Shown here piece after piece: positions 1-8,725 of a stretch of 64,000 nucleotides of DNA. The notes below the pieces were generated by a model. It had not been told where the DNA came from. It worked only from the letters and a program-made list of their open reading frames with translations, and made no database searches. Position 1 is the first letter of the stretch. Every line of letters begins with the position of its first letter. The stretch comes from Streptomyces sp. Root1304 (GTDB taxonomy: Bacteria > Actinomycetota > Actinomycetes > Streptomycetales > Streptomycetaceae). The position numbers and the translations under genes are program-made. The stretch lies in assembly GCF_001426405.1 (NCBI RefSeq), contig NZ_LMEP01000003.1:124001-188000 (forward strand), given 5' to 3'.

Positions 1-348
1 GTACGTACCGGAGTGGGCGTGGATGTCGGCGACGGCGCGGTCGGTGAGCCGGTCGATGTCGGCGAGGATCGCGGTGGCGAGGGAGCGCCGGAGCGCGCCG
101 GAGCCACCGACGCCGCCCAGGGGCGTGTGGCTTCCGCCGGGGCGTACGCCGGTGGGCGGGGGCGAGGACGGGAGCGCACCACCGGAGCGTGCCCCGGCGG
201 GCGGCGGTGTCCGGGCGCCGCCGGAGCGCGCTCCCGCGCGTGGCGTGGGCGCGGGACTTCCACCGGAGCGCGCCGAGGCGCGCGGCGGGGGGCCGTCGCC
301 CGTGGGGGTCGCCGGGGGCTCTCCCGGTGCGGCCGAGCTGTGCGTCAT
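1..348 (-). CDS. PucR/CdaR-type transcriptional regulator, N-terminal part (cut by window edge)
   Basis: The minus-strand frame opens with ATG at 348-346 and runs open for 116 codons off the left edge, so only the N-terminus is seen. Residues 1-80 are a Pro/Gly/Arg-rich low-complexity segment with several copies of an A-R-S-G-G element. They are followed by an ordered stretch (LATAILADIDRLTDRAVADI) that resembles the first helices of PucR/CdaR-family regulators, where such helices precede a GGDEF-like region and a C-terminal helix-turn-helix. The gene is divergent from the acyl-CoA ligase at 547, which it may regulate. The family call is inference, because the DNA-binding domain lies outside the window. 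Confidence 0.6.
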   Translation of the reverse strand, partial: MTHSSAAPGEPPATPTGDGPPPRASARSGGSPAPTPRAGARSGGARTPPPAGARSGGALPSSPPPTGVRPGGSHTPLGGVGGSGALRRSLATAILADIDRLTDRAVADIHAHSGTY

Positions 349-546
349 GGCTCGCACCGTAACGTCGGGATTTGGCGAATGCCACGGCTCGGGCGCGACG
401 GCGGGGCCGCTGCCCAGCTCGGCGCGTCACATGGTGGGCAGCTGCACATGGCGTCCGGGCGGTGTCACGGCGGATTCTGTGCCGTGTCAGCCGATCGACA
501 CCCCGTCGTCAACAGCGTTGTCGACTCCGCCTTTCTGGAGCGTGCC

Positions 547-2034
547 ATGTCACTGAGCGTCGCCGGCGTGCTGGGCGAGTCCGCCCGCCACTTCCCCGAC
601 CGGATCGCGGTCGTCGAGGGGGCGACCCGGCTCACCTACGGGGAGCTGTGGACGGAGGCGCTGCGGTGCGCGGCCGGACTGCGCGAGGCGGGGGTGCGTC
701 CGGGCGACCGGCTGGCGGTGCTGCTGCCGAACACGACGGAGTTCCTCCGGGTGTACTACGGGGCGCTCGCCGCCGGTGCGACGGTGGTGCCGGTGCACGC
801 GCTGCTCGTCGCGGACGAGGTGCGGTACGTCCTGGAGCACAGCGGCGCGGTGGGGATCGTGAGCGGCGGCCCGCTGTGGGCGGTGGCCGACGAGGCGGCG
901 CGCGCCGCCGGGGTGCGCGCGTTCCAGGGGGCGCCTTCGGCGGTGGAGCCGCTGGCCGCGCCGGAGCCGGCCGACCCCTCGGATCCGGCGGTGATCCTGT
1001 ACACGAGCGGCACCACGGGCCGCCCGAAGGGGGCGCTGCTCACCCATCTCAACATCGTCATGAACGCGTCCGTGACCTCGCAGGACCTCCTCGGTCTCGG
1101 CGCCGGGGACGTGGTCCTCGGCTGTCTGCCGCTCTTCCACAGCTACGGCCAGACCTGCGCGATGAACGGGACGCTCCGCCAGGGCGCCACGCTGGTCCTC
1201 ATGCCCCGGTTCAGCGGCCCGGCCGCGCTGCGGGTGCTGGCCGACGAGGGGGTGACGGTCTTCATGGGCGTGCCGACGATGTACCACGCGCTGGTGGAGG
1301 CGGCTGCCGGTTCCGAACTGCGTCCGGAGGCCCTGCGCGCCGCCGTGTCGGGCGGTGCGGCGCTGCCGGTCGCCGTCCTGGAGCGCTTCGAGGAGACCTT
1401 CCGCACCCAGGTCCTGGAGGGGTACGGCCTGACGGAGACCTCGCCGGTCGCCACGTTCAACCAGCCGCACCTGGGCCGGCGCCCGGGCACCGTCGGGCAC
1501 CCGGTGTGGGGCGTCGAGGTGGGCGTCGCGGACGCCGCCGTCGACCGGGAGGTCGTCCTGCTCGCGGACGGCGCGATCGGGGAGGTCGTGGTGCGCGGAC
1601 ACAACGTCTTCGCCGGGTACCTGAACGACCCGGAGGCGACGGCGGCGGCGGTCGTGGACGGCTGGTTCCGTACGGGCGACCTGGGCGTACGCGACGAGGA
1701 CGGGTTCCTGCGGATCGTCGACCGGAAGAAGGACCTGGTCATCCGGGGCGGCTTCAACATCTACCCGCGCGAGGTCGAGGAGGTGCTCGTACGCCATCCT
1801 TCGGTCGCGGAGGTCGCCGTGATCGGCGTCCGCGACGAGGCGAAGGGCGAGGAGGTGTGCGCGGTGGTGGTGCGCCGGGACGGCGCGGCCCCGCTCTCCG
1901 AGGAGGAGCTCGTGGACTGGTCGCGGGAGCGTCTCGGGCGCCACAAGTACCCCCGGATCGTGCGCTTCGTCGAGGAACTGCCGCTGGGTCCGACGGGCAA
2001 GGTCCTGAAGCGGGCACTGGCGGGGAACGCGTAA
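547..2034 (+). CDS. AMP-binding acyl-CoA synthetase (fatty-acid--CoA ligase family)
   Basis: This 495-residue protein of the ANL adenylating superfamily activates a carboxylic acid with ATP and transfers it to CoA. The ATP loop (YTSGTTGRPKGALL) is near residue 150. The later motifs are present: GYGLTETSPV, YLNDPEAT, the W-F-R-T-G-D hinge region, DRKKDLVIRGGFNIYPREVE, and the C-terminal catalytic Lys in PLGPTGKVLKR. The start is the ATG at 547, which gives the usual MSLSVAGVLGESARHFPDR beginning; the open frame upstream of it is low-complexity and is not counted. Length is typical for the medium/long-chain acyl-CoA ligase group; the exact substrate cannot be read. A carboxylesterase follows on the same strand after about 100 nt. 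Confidence 0.9.
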   Translation: MSLSVAGVLGESARHFPDRIAVVEGATRLTYGELWTEALRCAAGLREAGVRPGDRLAVLLPNTTEFLRVYYGALAAGATVVPVHALLVADEVRYVLEHSGAVGIVSGGPLWAVADEAARAAGVRAFQGAPSAVEPLAAPEPADPSDPAVILYTSGTTGRPKGALLTHLNIVMNASVTSQDLLGLGAGDVVLGCLPLFHSYGQTCAMNGTLRQGATLVLMPRFSGPAALRVLADEGVTVFMGVPTMYHALVEAAAGSELRPEALRAAVSGGAALPVAVLERFEETFRTQVLEGYGLTETSPVATFNQPHLGRRPGTVGHPVWGVEVGVADAAVDREVVLLADGAIGEVVVRGHNVFAGYLNDPEATAAAVVDGWFRTGDLGVRDEDGFLRIVDRKKDLVIRGGFNIYPREVEEVLVRHPSVAEVAVIGVRDEAKGEEVCAVVVRRDGAAPLSEEELVDWSRERLGRHKYPRIVRFVEELPLGPTGKVLKRALAGNA

Positions 2035-2137
2035 CCACGGAGGAATCGGGGCACGCGCGCGTGGCCCGGGACGCCGGCCGGGAGAAGCCGGTCGGTGAGG
2101 AGCGGTCGGCGGGCCGGCCGGAGAAGGGGTTGGGGCG

Positions 2138-3700
2138 ATGTCGGAGAGCGGTGGGCTCGGTCCTGAGGTCCGGACGCGGAGCGGAGTGCTGCGGGGCTCC
2201 CTGAAGGACGGGGTGGCCGCCTTCCTCGGCGTGCCGTACGCGCGGGCGCCGGTCGGCGCGCTGCGGTTCCGGGCGCCGGAACCGGCCGAGCCGTGGGACG
2301 GGGTCCTGGAGGCCACGGCCTTCGGTCCGACGGCGCCGAAACGCCCGTACGCCCCGCCGCTCGACGCCCTCCTGCCCGACCCGGAGGTCGCGGGAGAGGC
2401 CTGTCTCAACCTGAACGTCTGGGCGCCGTGGCCACCGGCCGGGGACGCGCGGGAGGGCGGCGACGGGCGCCCCGGTGACGGCGGGGAGCGGAGGCCCGGC
2501 GACGGTGGCGGCCGGGGGCGGGCCGGCGGCGCGGGCCCCGCCGGCCGGCCGGTCATGGTCTGGATCCACGGCGGTTCGCTCGTCCACGGTTCCTCGGCGG
2601 TCCCCGTCTACGACGGCACCGCCTTCGCCCGGGACGGCGTGGTGCTCGTCTCGGTCAACTACCGGCTCGGCGTGGAGGGTTTCGGGGTCTTCCCGGACGC
2701 ACCCGGCAATCTCGGTCTGCGTGACCAGATCGCCGCGCTCGGCTGGGTCCGGGACACCATCGGGGCCTTCGGCGGGGATCCGGAGCGGGTGACGGTGTTC
2801 GGCGAGTCGGCGGGCGCGATCTCGATCGCGGCGCTGCTGACCTCGCCGCTCGCGAAGGGCCTGTTCCGGCGTGCGGTGGTGCAGAGCGGGGCGCCGATGG
2901 CCCTGCCGCTCGCCGAGGCCCGCCGGACCACCGAGGCGGTGGCCGCGCGGCTCAAGGTGCCGGCGACGGCGAAGGCCTTCGCGCGCGTGGACCGGGACCG
3001 GCTGCTGGCCGCGCAGACGGAGGTGACCGGCAAGGGCTCGCCGCTGTCCGGCGGGAAGTCCTTCCAGATCGCCGTCGACGGCGAGGTCGTCCCGCGCGAC
3101 CCGGCGGAGGCGCTCGCGGAGGGGGCCTCGGCGGACGTGGACCTGCTGATGGGCACGACCGCGGAGGAGTACCGGCTGTGGTTCGTGCCGGGCGGGGTCA
3201 CGGACCGGGTGGGTCCCTGGGTGCAGCGGCTGCTGCTGTGGAAGGCGAAGGTGCCGTCGGCCACGGCCCGGGTGTACCGGGCGGGGCGTCCGCTGGAGAA
3301 GCCGGGCGAGGTGCTGGGGGCGCTGGCCACGGACAAACTGCTGCGGATCCCGCTGAACAGGCTCGCGGACGCCCGGCTCCGTACCGGCGCCCCCGGCGGT
3401 ACGTATCTCTACGAGTTCGGCTGGCGCTCTCCCGTCCTGGACCTCGGCGCCTGTCACGCGCTCGAACTCGGCTTCGTCTTCGACACGCTCGGCCTGCCGG
3501 AGACGCGCGCCCTGACGGGCCCGGACGCGCCCCGGGACCTGGCGTCGGCGATGCACGCGGCCTGGGTGGCGTTCGCGGCGACCGGCGACCCCGGCTGGCG
3601 CGGATGGGACCCGGCACGGCCGGTGATGACCTTCGGTCCGGGTCTTCCGTCCCTCGTGGAGGGGCCCCGGGAGGCCGAAAGGCTTGCCTGGGAGGTCTGA
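2138..3700 (+). CDS. Type-B carboxylesterase/lipase family protein
   Basis: This 520-residue alpha/beta hydrolase of the COesterase family has the nucleophile elbow FGESAGA with Ser224, the oxyanion motif WIHGGS near residue 143, and the family signature EACLNLNVW near residue 88. It is predicted to hydrolyse carboxylic esters. No signal peptide is visible, so it is probably cytoplasmic. Residues about 101-135 are an inserted Gly/Arg/Asp-rich low-complexity loop just before the HGG motif. The ATG at 2138 has a purine-rich upstream region (GAGAAGGGG). It lies downstream of the acyl-CoA ligase, and a shared role in acyl metabolism is possible but unproven. Confidence 0.88.
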   Translation: MSESGGLGPEVRTRSGVLRGSLKDGVAAFLGVPYARAPVGALRFRAPEPAEPWDGVLEATAFGPTAPKRPYAPPLDALLPDPEVAGEACLNLNVWAPWPPAGDAREGGDGRPGDGGERRPGDGGGRGRAGGAGPAGRPVMVWIHGGSLVHGSSAVPVYDGTAFARDGVVLVSVNYRLGVEGFGVFPDAPGNLGLRDQIAALGWVRDTIGAFGGDPERVTVFGESAGAISIAALLTSPLAKGLFRRAVVQSGAPMALPLAEARRTTEAVAARLKVPATAKAFARVDRDRLLAAQTEVTGKGSPLSGGKSFQIAVDGEVVPRDPAEALAEGASADVDLLMGTTAEEYRLWFVPGGVTDRVGPWVQRLLLWKAKVPSATARVYRAGRPLEKPGEVLGALATDKLLRIPLNRLADARLRTGAPGGTYLYEFGWRSPVLDLGACHALELGFVFDTLGLPETRALTGPDAPRDLASAMHAAWVAFAATGDPGWRGWDPARPVMTFGPGLPSLVEGPREAERLAWEV

Positions 3701-3778
3701 GGCGGGGGTGGGGAATCACGGCACGGGGCGGCTCGTTGAGCGGGTGGACGGGCCGCGCCGAGGAAAGGCAGCACAACG

Positions 3779-4246
3779 ATGAGCGTCGACACCACGACCA
3801 CCGACACCGCCGGCACGACGGAGGGCGCCGGGACCGCCGGGTACTCCGCGTCGGAGGCGGTACGGAGGATCCTCACGTCCACGGGCGACACCTGGGCGGT
3901 GGTGGGCCTCTCGTCGAACACGGCGCGTGCCGCGTACGGCGTGGCGGCCGTGCTCCAGCGCTTCGGGAAGCGGATCGTTCCGGTCCACCCGAAGGCGGAG
4001 ACGGTCCACGGCGAGCGGGGTTACGCCTCCCTCGCCGACATCCCGTTCCCGGTGGACGTCGTCGACGTGTTCGTGAACGCCGAGCTGGCCGGGGCGGTGG
4101 CCGACGAGGCCGTCGCGATCGGGGCCAAAGCAGTCTGGTTCCAGCTCGACGTCGTCGACGAGGCCGCGTTCGAGCGCACCCGTGCGGCGGGCCTGGACAT
4201 GGTCATGGACCGGTGCCCCGCCATCGAGATCCCGCGCCTGGGCTGA
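3779..4246 (+). CDS. CoA-binding domain protein (YccU-like)
   Basis: This 155-residue protein of the single-domain CoA-binding family has a Rossmann-like fold related to the N-terminus of succinyl-CoA synthetase alpha. The core reads TWAVVGLSSNTARAAYGVA, then R-I-V-P-V-H-P, then VDVVDVFVNAE and AKAVWFQLDVVDE, matching the family. The first 25 residues are Thr/Gly-rich. The ATG at 3779 is preceded by GAGGAAAGG at good distance. The family binds CoA or an acyl-CoA; no catalytic role is established. Confidence 0.85.
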   Translation: MSVDTTTTDTAGTTEGAGTAGYSASEAVRRILTSTGDTWAVVGLSSNTARAAYGVAAVLQRFGKRIVPVHPKAETVHGERGYASLADIPFPVDVVDVFVNAELAGAVADEAVAIGAKAVWFQLDVVDEAAFERTRAAGLDMVMDRCPAIEIPRLG

Positions 4247-4294
4247 GCCGCGTCCGGCTTCCGGGCGCCGCGCCGGGTCCCCGGTCGGCGGTGT

Positions 4295-4858
4295 TCAGCC
4301 GACCGGGACGCCGAGGCCCTCCAGGACGACCCCGCCCGGCAGTTGGGCGAAGGCCTTGCCCGGGACGATGAGCTTGCCGCGGCGTCGGCCGCTGCCGATC
4401 AGGACCCAGTCGGTGTCGACGACGGCGGCGTCCACGAGGAGCGGCCAGCCGTCCGGGAGGCCGATCGGGGTGATGCCGCCGTACTCCATGCCGGTCTCGC
4501 CGGTCGCGGTGTCCATCGGGGCGAACGAGACCTTGCGTGCGCCGAGATGCTTGCGCACGACCCCGTTGACGTCGACCCGTGTCGCCGACTTCACGACGCA
4601 GGCGGCCAGGGTGGTGGTCTCGCCGCGCCTGCCCGCGACGACCACGCAGTTCGCCGACGCGTCGAGCAGCTCGGAGCCGTGGTGCTCGACGAACGCGGCG
4701 GTGTCGGCGATGTCCGGGTCGGTGTCCACGTACAGCAGCTGATCGGCCGGTACGGGGCCGGTCCAGGCGCGGACGGCGGCGGCGACGGGCCCGGTCAGCA
4801 GGTCGAGGCGGTCGGGGGCGGGCCGGGCGTCGTCGAAGGTTCCGATGGGTGCGCGCAT
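4295..4858 (-). CDS. YbaK/EbsC-type aminoacyl-tRNA deacylase-like protein
   Basis: This 187-residue protein resembles the YbaK/ProX domain, which hydrolyses mischarged aminoacyl-tRNAs in trans. Visible family features are RGETTTLAACVVKSATRVDVNGVV in the middle and the late EYGGITPIGLP and G-S-G-R-R-R-G-K segments. The start is placed at ATG 4858 (MRAPIGTFDDARPAP); an upstream in-frame GTG at 4882 would add 8 residues. It is convergent with the CoA-binding gene. Substrate specificity is not readable. Confidence 0.8.
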   Translation of the reverse strand: MRAPIGTFDDARPAPDRLDLLTGPVAAAVRAWTGPVPADQLLYVDTDPDIADTAAFVEHHGSELLDASANCVVVAGRRGETTTLAACVVKSATRVDVNGVVRKHLGARKVSFAPMDTATGETGMEYGGITPIGLPDGWPLLVDAAVVDTDWVLIGSGRRRGKLIVPGKAFAQLPGGVVLEGLGVPVG

Positions 4859-4907
4859 GCGCCTCACGCTAGGGCCTGTCACCGCCGCCCCGTGCGGGCG
4901 GGGTGTC

Positions 4908-5480
4908 TCAGCGTACGGGCGGGATGGAGACGGCCATCGTCATCTCGACGGGGTCGGCACCGTCGTTGCGGTAGGCGTGCGTCGTGTTGGCCTCGAAGAC
5001 GGCGGACGTACCGGCGGGCAGGGTGTGTTCCTCGCCGTCCACGACGAGGGTGAGGACGCCGGCGGTCACGTTCAGGAGCTCGACCGTGCCGTCGGGATGC
5101 GGGTCGGAGGCGCTGCCGTCGCCCGGCATGAGCGCCCAGGACCACAGCTCCAGGGGGCCGCGGGCCTCGGTGCCGACGAGCAGGGTGGTGTGGCTGCCGG
5201 TGGAGGTGGACCACATGCGGACGGCCTGGTCCGGCGGGACGAGACGGACCTGGGGGCCCTGCTCGTAGTCGAGGAGGGTCGTGATGGAGACGCCCAGGGC
5301 GTCGGCCAGCTTCACCGTGGTGCCGACGCTGGGGTTCGTGCGGGCCTGTTCGATCTGGATGATCATGCCGCGGCTGACGCCCGACCGTGCGGCGAGGGCG
5401 TCCAGGGTGAGTCCCCGCTCCTTGCGCCAGCGCTTCAGGTTCCGGGCGAGCGACTGCGTGAGCTGATCGAGGTCCGACAC
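4908..5480 (-). CDS. XRE-family regulator with C-terminal cupin domain
   Basis: The N-terminal helix-turn-helix (residues about 8-65: LKRWRKERGLTLDALAARSG then RGMIIQIEQARTNPS) is followed by a linker and a cupin_2 barrel (residues about 100-185, with HPDGTVELLNVTAGVLTL and the later GTSAVFEANTTHAYRN). Proteins of this layout are ligand-sensing DNA-binding repressors or activators. GTG 5480, preceded by GGACGG, is chosen as start; a TTG at 5513 would add 11 residues but lies inside the apparent promoter and operator. It is divergent from the EamA transporter at 5585, which it probably controls through the inverted repeat at 5514-5554. Confidence 0.87.
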   Translation of the reverse strand: MSDLDQLTQSLARNLKRWRKERGLTLDALAARSGVSRGMIIQIEQARTNPSVGTTVKLADALGVSITTLLDYEQGPQVRLVPPDQAVRMWSTSTGSHTTLLVGTEARGPLELWSWALMPGDGSASDPHPDGTVELLNVTAGVLTLVVDGEEHTLPAGTSAVFEANTTHAYRNDGADPVEMTMAVSIPPVR

Positions 5481-5513
5481 ATTCCGTCCAATATTCTGGA
5501 TGACAGAGTTCAA

Positions 5514-5554
5514 TGCAGTGAACTACGGTGAGGTGTACCCCATGGTTCACTGCA
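5514..5554. promoter_or_regulatory. 10-bp inverted repeat, probable operator of the XRE-cupin/EamA pair
   Basis: TGCAGTGAAC at 5514-5523 is matched exactly, inverted, by GTTCACTGCA at 5545-5554, with a 21-nt spacer. Extra half-site-like copies (GTTCA at 5509-5513) extend the pattern. Centre-to-centre distance is 31 bp, about three helical turns, as expected for two dimers or a looped dimer. It lies between the two divergent genes, so autoregulation plus control of the transporter is the natural reading. Confidence 0.7.
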
Positions 5555-5584
5555 CTGTACTGCCGTCTGTCACTGCGAGGCCTC

Positions 5585-6448
5585 ATGACCGCCCTGTTCG
5601 CCCTGGCCACCAGCCTTCTCTGGGGCCTCGCCGACTTCGGCGGCGGTCTGCTGACCCGCCGGATCCCCGCGCTCACCGTCGTGGTGGTCTCGCAGGCCCT
5701 CGCCGTCCTCGTCCTCGGCACCGTCGTCCTCGCGACCGGCGCGTGGACCGAGGCCGGCCCCCAGCTCTGGTACGCGGTCGGGGCGGGCGTCGTGGGCCCG
5801 GCGGCCATGCTCGCCTTCTACAAGGCGCTGGCGCTCGGCCCGATGGGAGTGGTCTCCCCGCTCGGCTCGCTCGGCGTGGTCGTCCCGGTCTCGGTCGGGC
5901 TGCTCGTCGGCGACCGGCCGGGGCTCGCGCAGTTCGCGGGGATCGCGGTGGCGATCCTGGGCGTGGTCCTCGCCGGCGGACCGGAGCTGCGCGGCGCGCC
6001 GGTCCAGCGCCAGGCGGTCCTGCTCACCCTCGTCGCGGCCTTCGGCTTCGGTTCGGTGATGGCGCTGATCGCCGAGGCCTCCACGACCGTCACCGGCCTC
6101 TTCCTCGCCCTGTTCGTCCAGCGGGTCACCAACGTCCTGGTGGGCGGCGGCGCCCTGTACGCCTCGGTACGGCGCGGCGGCCGGGCGGTCCCGGAGGCCG
6201 GCCCCGGGGTCATCCGCGCGGCGCTCCCGGCCCTCGCCTTCGTCGGCCTCGCGGACGTCGCCGCCAACGGCACGTACGCCGTCGCCGCCCAGCAGGGGCC
6301 GGTCACCGTCGCGGCCGTGCTCGCCAGCCTCTACCCGGTGGTGACGGCCCTCGCGGCCTTCGGCGTCCTCAAGGAACGTCTCCGCGCGATCCAGGCGGCG
6401 GGCGCGGGGCTCGCGCTCGTCGGCACGGTGCTGCTGGCCACGGGCTGA
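5585..6448 (+). CDS. EamA-family (DMT superfamily) transporter
   Basis: This 287-residue inner-membrane protein has about ten hydrophobic segments arranged as two EamA repeats. The first (MTALFALATSLLWGLADFGG) opens at residue 1 and the second near residue 145. Such proteins export or import small metabolites; the substrate is unknown. The start is ATG 5585, matching the family beginning; an upstream in-frame ATG at 5528 would add a non-family extension inside the operator. It is divergent from the XRE-cupin regulator. Confidence 0.85.
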   Translation: MTALFALATSLLWGLADFGGGLLTRRIPALTVVVVSQALAVLVLGTVVLATGAWTEAGPQLWYAVGAGVVGPAAMLAFYKALALGPMGVVSPLGSLGVVVPVSVGLLVGDRPGLAQFAGIAVAILGVVLAGGPELRGAPVQRQAVLLTLVAAFGFGSVMALIAEASTTVTGLFLALFVQRVTNVLVGGGALYASVRRGGRAVPEAGPGVIRAALPALAFVGLADVAANGTYAVAAQQGPVTVAAVLASLYPVVTALAAFGVLKERLRAIQAAGAGLALVGTVLLATG

Positions 6449-6569
6449 GGCCCGTACCACGCTGGTGAAGCTCCCGGCCGGGACGGCGAACGCGCTTCCC
6501 CGGCCCGCCGGAACCGGGACCACCGACGTCCTCGCCCACGACGCGCACCGGTCCGCGACAGCCCTGAGG

Positions 6570-7325
6570 TCAGCGGGCCCCTTCGGCCTCCGGGGCGGCG
6601 AGCGCGGCCAGCGCGGCGAGTTGTTCCGGCGTCACATGGTCCGGGATCGGAGTCGGGGCCGGGGTGCGGAGCGGGGGCTGCCAGCCCTTGTCCCGGTCCC
6701 AGCTGCGGACGACCTTGGCGGGGGCGCCCGCCACGACCGAGTGGTCCGGCACCTCTCCCCGTACGACCGCGCCCGCCGCGACCACCACGTTCCGGCCGAG
6801 CCGGGCTCCGGGGAGGATCACCGCGCCGGTGCCGAGCCAGCAGCCGGGCCCGATGGAGACGGGTTCCGAACGGGGCCACTGACGGCCGACGGGCTCGTCC
6901 GGGTCGTCGTAGCTGTGGTTGGTCGAGGTGATGTAGACGTACGGCCCGCAGTACGTGTCCGAGCCGATGGTCACCTTCGCGTCGGCGATGACGTGGCTGC
7001 CCCGCCCGAGGACGACGCCGTCACCGAGCGTCAGAACCGTGTCCGTGCCGAGGTCGAGGCCCGGCAGCATGCCCGCCGTGAGCGTGACCTGCTCGGCGAC
7101 GATGCAGCACTCGCCGATCTCGATCCACTGCTCGCCGAAGACGGTGCCCTGCGGGAAGGCGAGTCTGGTGCCCGCGCCCAGCCTGCGGAACCGCAGCCCG
7201 CCGGGGTGCTCGGCGGTCACGGAGCCGGTCTCCTGCACCCAGCGCCAGCCGCTGCGCACGGCGTTGGCGAGGACCCGCCGCCGCCAGGCGGACAGGGAGG
7301 AGAACGTGTTTCTGTTCCTGGGCAC
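6570..7325 (-). CDS. Hexapeptide-repeat (left-handed beta-helix) O-acyltransferase
   Basis: This 251-residue protein belongs to the maltose/xenobiotic O-acetyltransferase-like group. It has hexapeptide-type repeats from about residue 60 (VVLGRGSHVIADAKVTIGSD and GCWLGTGAVILPGARLGRNV) and the catalytic-type histidine in the loop STNHSYDDPDEP. A basic N-terminal segment with a hydrophobic stretch precedes the coil. It probably transfers an acetyl or other acyl group from CoA to an unknown acceptor. It lies 130 bp from, and divergent to, another left-handed beta-helix gene at 7457. Confidence 0.85.
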   Translation of the reverse strand: MPRNRNTFSSLSAWRRRVLANAVRSGWRWVQETGSVTAEHPGGLRFRRLGAGTRLAFPQGTVFGEQWIEIGECCIVAEQVTLTAGMLPGLDLGTDTVLTLGDGVVLGRGSHVIADAKVTIGSDTYCGPYVYITSTNHSYDDPDEPVGRQWPRSEPVSIGPGCWLGTGAVILPGARLGRNVVVAAGAVVRGEVPDHSVVAGAPAKVVRSWDRDKGWQPPLRTPAPTPIPDHVTPEQLAALAALAAPEAEGAR

Positions 7326-7456
7326 CCCGACACCGTAGTCGGCGCCGTCGTGCCTGTTCAGTGCGGTGCGCTGTGATGTCGGTCATGAGCACGGCATAGG
7401 GTGCGCCCGGGGGCACCCCCGGGCGCGACACCACCGCTGACGAGCAGGAGCGAACC

Positions 7457-7984
7457 ATGACAGAGGCGTTGATCAAGGCTGTGGGCGGCAAGGAGCCGCA
7501 GATCGATCCGACCGCCTTCACCGCCCCCACCTCCGTGGTGCTCGGCGAGGTGACCCTCGGTGCCCGCGCCAGCGTCTGGTACCACGCCGTGCTCCGCGCG
7601 GACTGCGGCCCCATCGCCATCGGCGAGGACTCCAACATCCAGGACAACTGCACCGTGCACGTCGACCCCGGCTTCCCCGTCTCGATCGGGGCGCGGGTGA
7701 CCGTCGGGCACAACGCGACCGTGCACGGCTGTGTCATCGAGGACGACGTCCTCGTGGGCATGGGCGCGACCGTCCTCAACGGCGCCCGGATCGGCGCCGG
7801 CTCCCTGATCGCCGCCCAGGCGCTCGTCCCGCAGGGCATGGAGGTCCCGCCCGGCTCGCTGGTCGCGGGCGTCCCCGCGAAGGTGCGCCGCCCGCTGACC
7901 GAGGAGGAGAAGGCGGGCATCCAGCTGAACGCCGAGATGTACCTGCTGCTCGCGAAGGGCCACGCCGAGGCCTTCGAGGGCTGA
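7457..7984 (+). CDS. Gamma-carbonic anhydrase-like protein (YrdA/PaaY type)
   Basis: This 175-residue trimeric left-handed beta-helix protein has the family core RADCGPIAIGEDSNIQDNC, TVHVD, and VTVGHNATVHGCVIEDD followed by VGMGATVLNGARIG. The three metal-ligand histidine positions of gamma carbonic anhydrases (H in TVHVD, VGHNAT, VHGC) are present. Family members are either carbonic anhydrases or have uncertain activity. ATG 7457 follows GCAGGAGCG. It ends just before a strong hairpin at 8012-8047. Confidence 0.87.
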   Translation: MTEALIKAVGGKEPQIDPTAFTAPTSVVLGEVTLGARASVWYHAVLRADCGPIAIGEDSNIQDNCTVHVDPGFPVSIGARVTVGHNATVHGCVIEDDVLVGMGATVLNGARIGAGSLIAAQALVPQGMEVPPGSLVAGVPAKVRRPLTEEEKAGIQLNAEMYLLLAKGHAEAFEG

Positions 7985-8011
7985 GCGGCCGTACGGTCTG
8001 CGACGACGCGG

Positions 8012-8047
8012 AGGAGGGCGGCACCCGTCGACGGGTGCCGCCCTCCT
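8012..8047. terminator. 36-bp perfect palindrome, bidirectional terminator
   Basis: The 36 bases 8012-8047 are a perfect palindrome centred on GTCGAC (8027-8032), giving a very stable stem. It sits between the convergent gamma-carbonic-anhydrase gene (ends 7984) and the DedA gene (ends 8078). There is no U-tract, as is common for Streptomyces terminators. Confidence 0.85.
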
Positions 8048-8077
8048 GCTTCTGCCCGTACGTTCCGGGGCTCGCGC

Positions 8078-8725
8078 TCAGTCCGCGACCGGGACCGGTT
8101 CCGCCGCCGTCTCCGAACGTGCCGCCGCCTTCTTCGCGCGGTTCTTGACAATCAGCATCGAGGCCAGGCCGATGAGGACGGCGAGCACCAGGCCGAGCCA
8201 GGAGAAGCGCTTGAGCCAGGCCTCCGCGACGACGCCCACCGAGTAGATGACGGCCGTCGTGCCGCCGGCCCACAGGATGCCGCCGAGGACGTTGGCGACG
8301 AGGAACTTCCAGTACGGCATCTGGAGCACGCCCGCGAGGGGTCCCGCGAAGATGCGCAGCAGGGCGATGAAGCGGCCGAAGAAGACCGCCCACATGCCCC
8401 ACTTCTGGAAGGAGCTCTCGGCGAGCCCGATGTTGGCCTCGCTGAAGTGCTTGGGGAACCTCTTCCCCAGCCGGGCGAGCAGCGGCCGTCCACCCTTGCG
8501 GCCGATCGCGTAGCCGATCGAGTCGCCGATGATCGCGCCGGCGGTGGCGCAGGCGCCGAGGACGTACGGGTTGATGTCGCCGTGCTGCGACGCGAGCAGC
8601 GCCGAGCTCACGAGCACGATCTCGCCCGGCAGCGGGATGCCCAGGCTCTCCAGCCCGATCACCACCCCCACCAGGACGTAGACGGCGACCGCGGGGATCG
8701 TCTCCAGCCACTCCTGGACGTGCAA
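8078..8725 (-). CDS. DedA-family integral membrane protein
   Basis: This 215-residue protein carries the VTT/DedA signature: LGIPLPGEIVLVSSALLA near residue 30, then GDSIGYAIGRKGG, and the conserved FFGRFIALLRIFAGPLAG near residue 115. About five hydrophobic segments are followed by a charged C-terminal tail. DedA proteins act in membrane lipid (undecaprenyl phosphate, phosphatidylethanolamine) translocation. The start is TTG 8725, with GGGAGG seven bases upstream. It is convergent with the gene at 7457. Confidence 0.88.
   Translation of the reverse strand: MHVQEWLETIPAVAVYVLVGVVIGLESLGIPLPGEIVLVSSALLASQHGDINPYVLGACATAGAIIGDSIGYAIGRKGGRPLLARLGKRFPKHFSEANIGLAESSFQKWGMWAVFFGRFIALLRIFAGPLAGVLQMPYWKFLVANVLGGILWAGGTTAVIYSVGVVAEAWLKRFSWLGLVLAVLIGLASMLIVKNRAKKAAARSETAAEPVPVAD

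Noticed and set aside
550..2556. A 668-codon open frame on the minus strand over the acyl-CoA ligase and esterase
   Set aside because: Its translation is His/Arg/Pro-rich with no domain and it opposes two well-supported genes; it is a GC-rich shadow.
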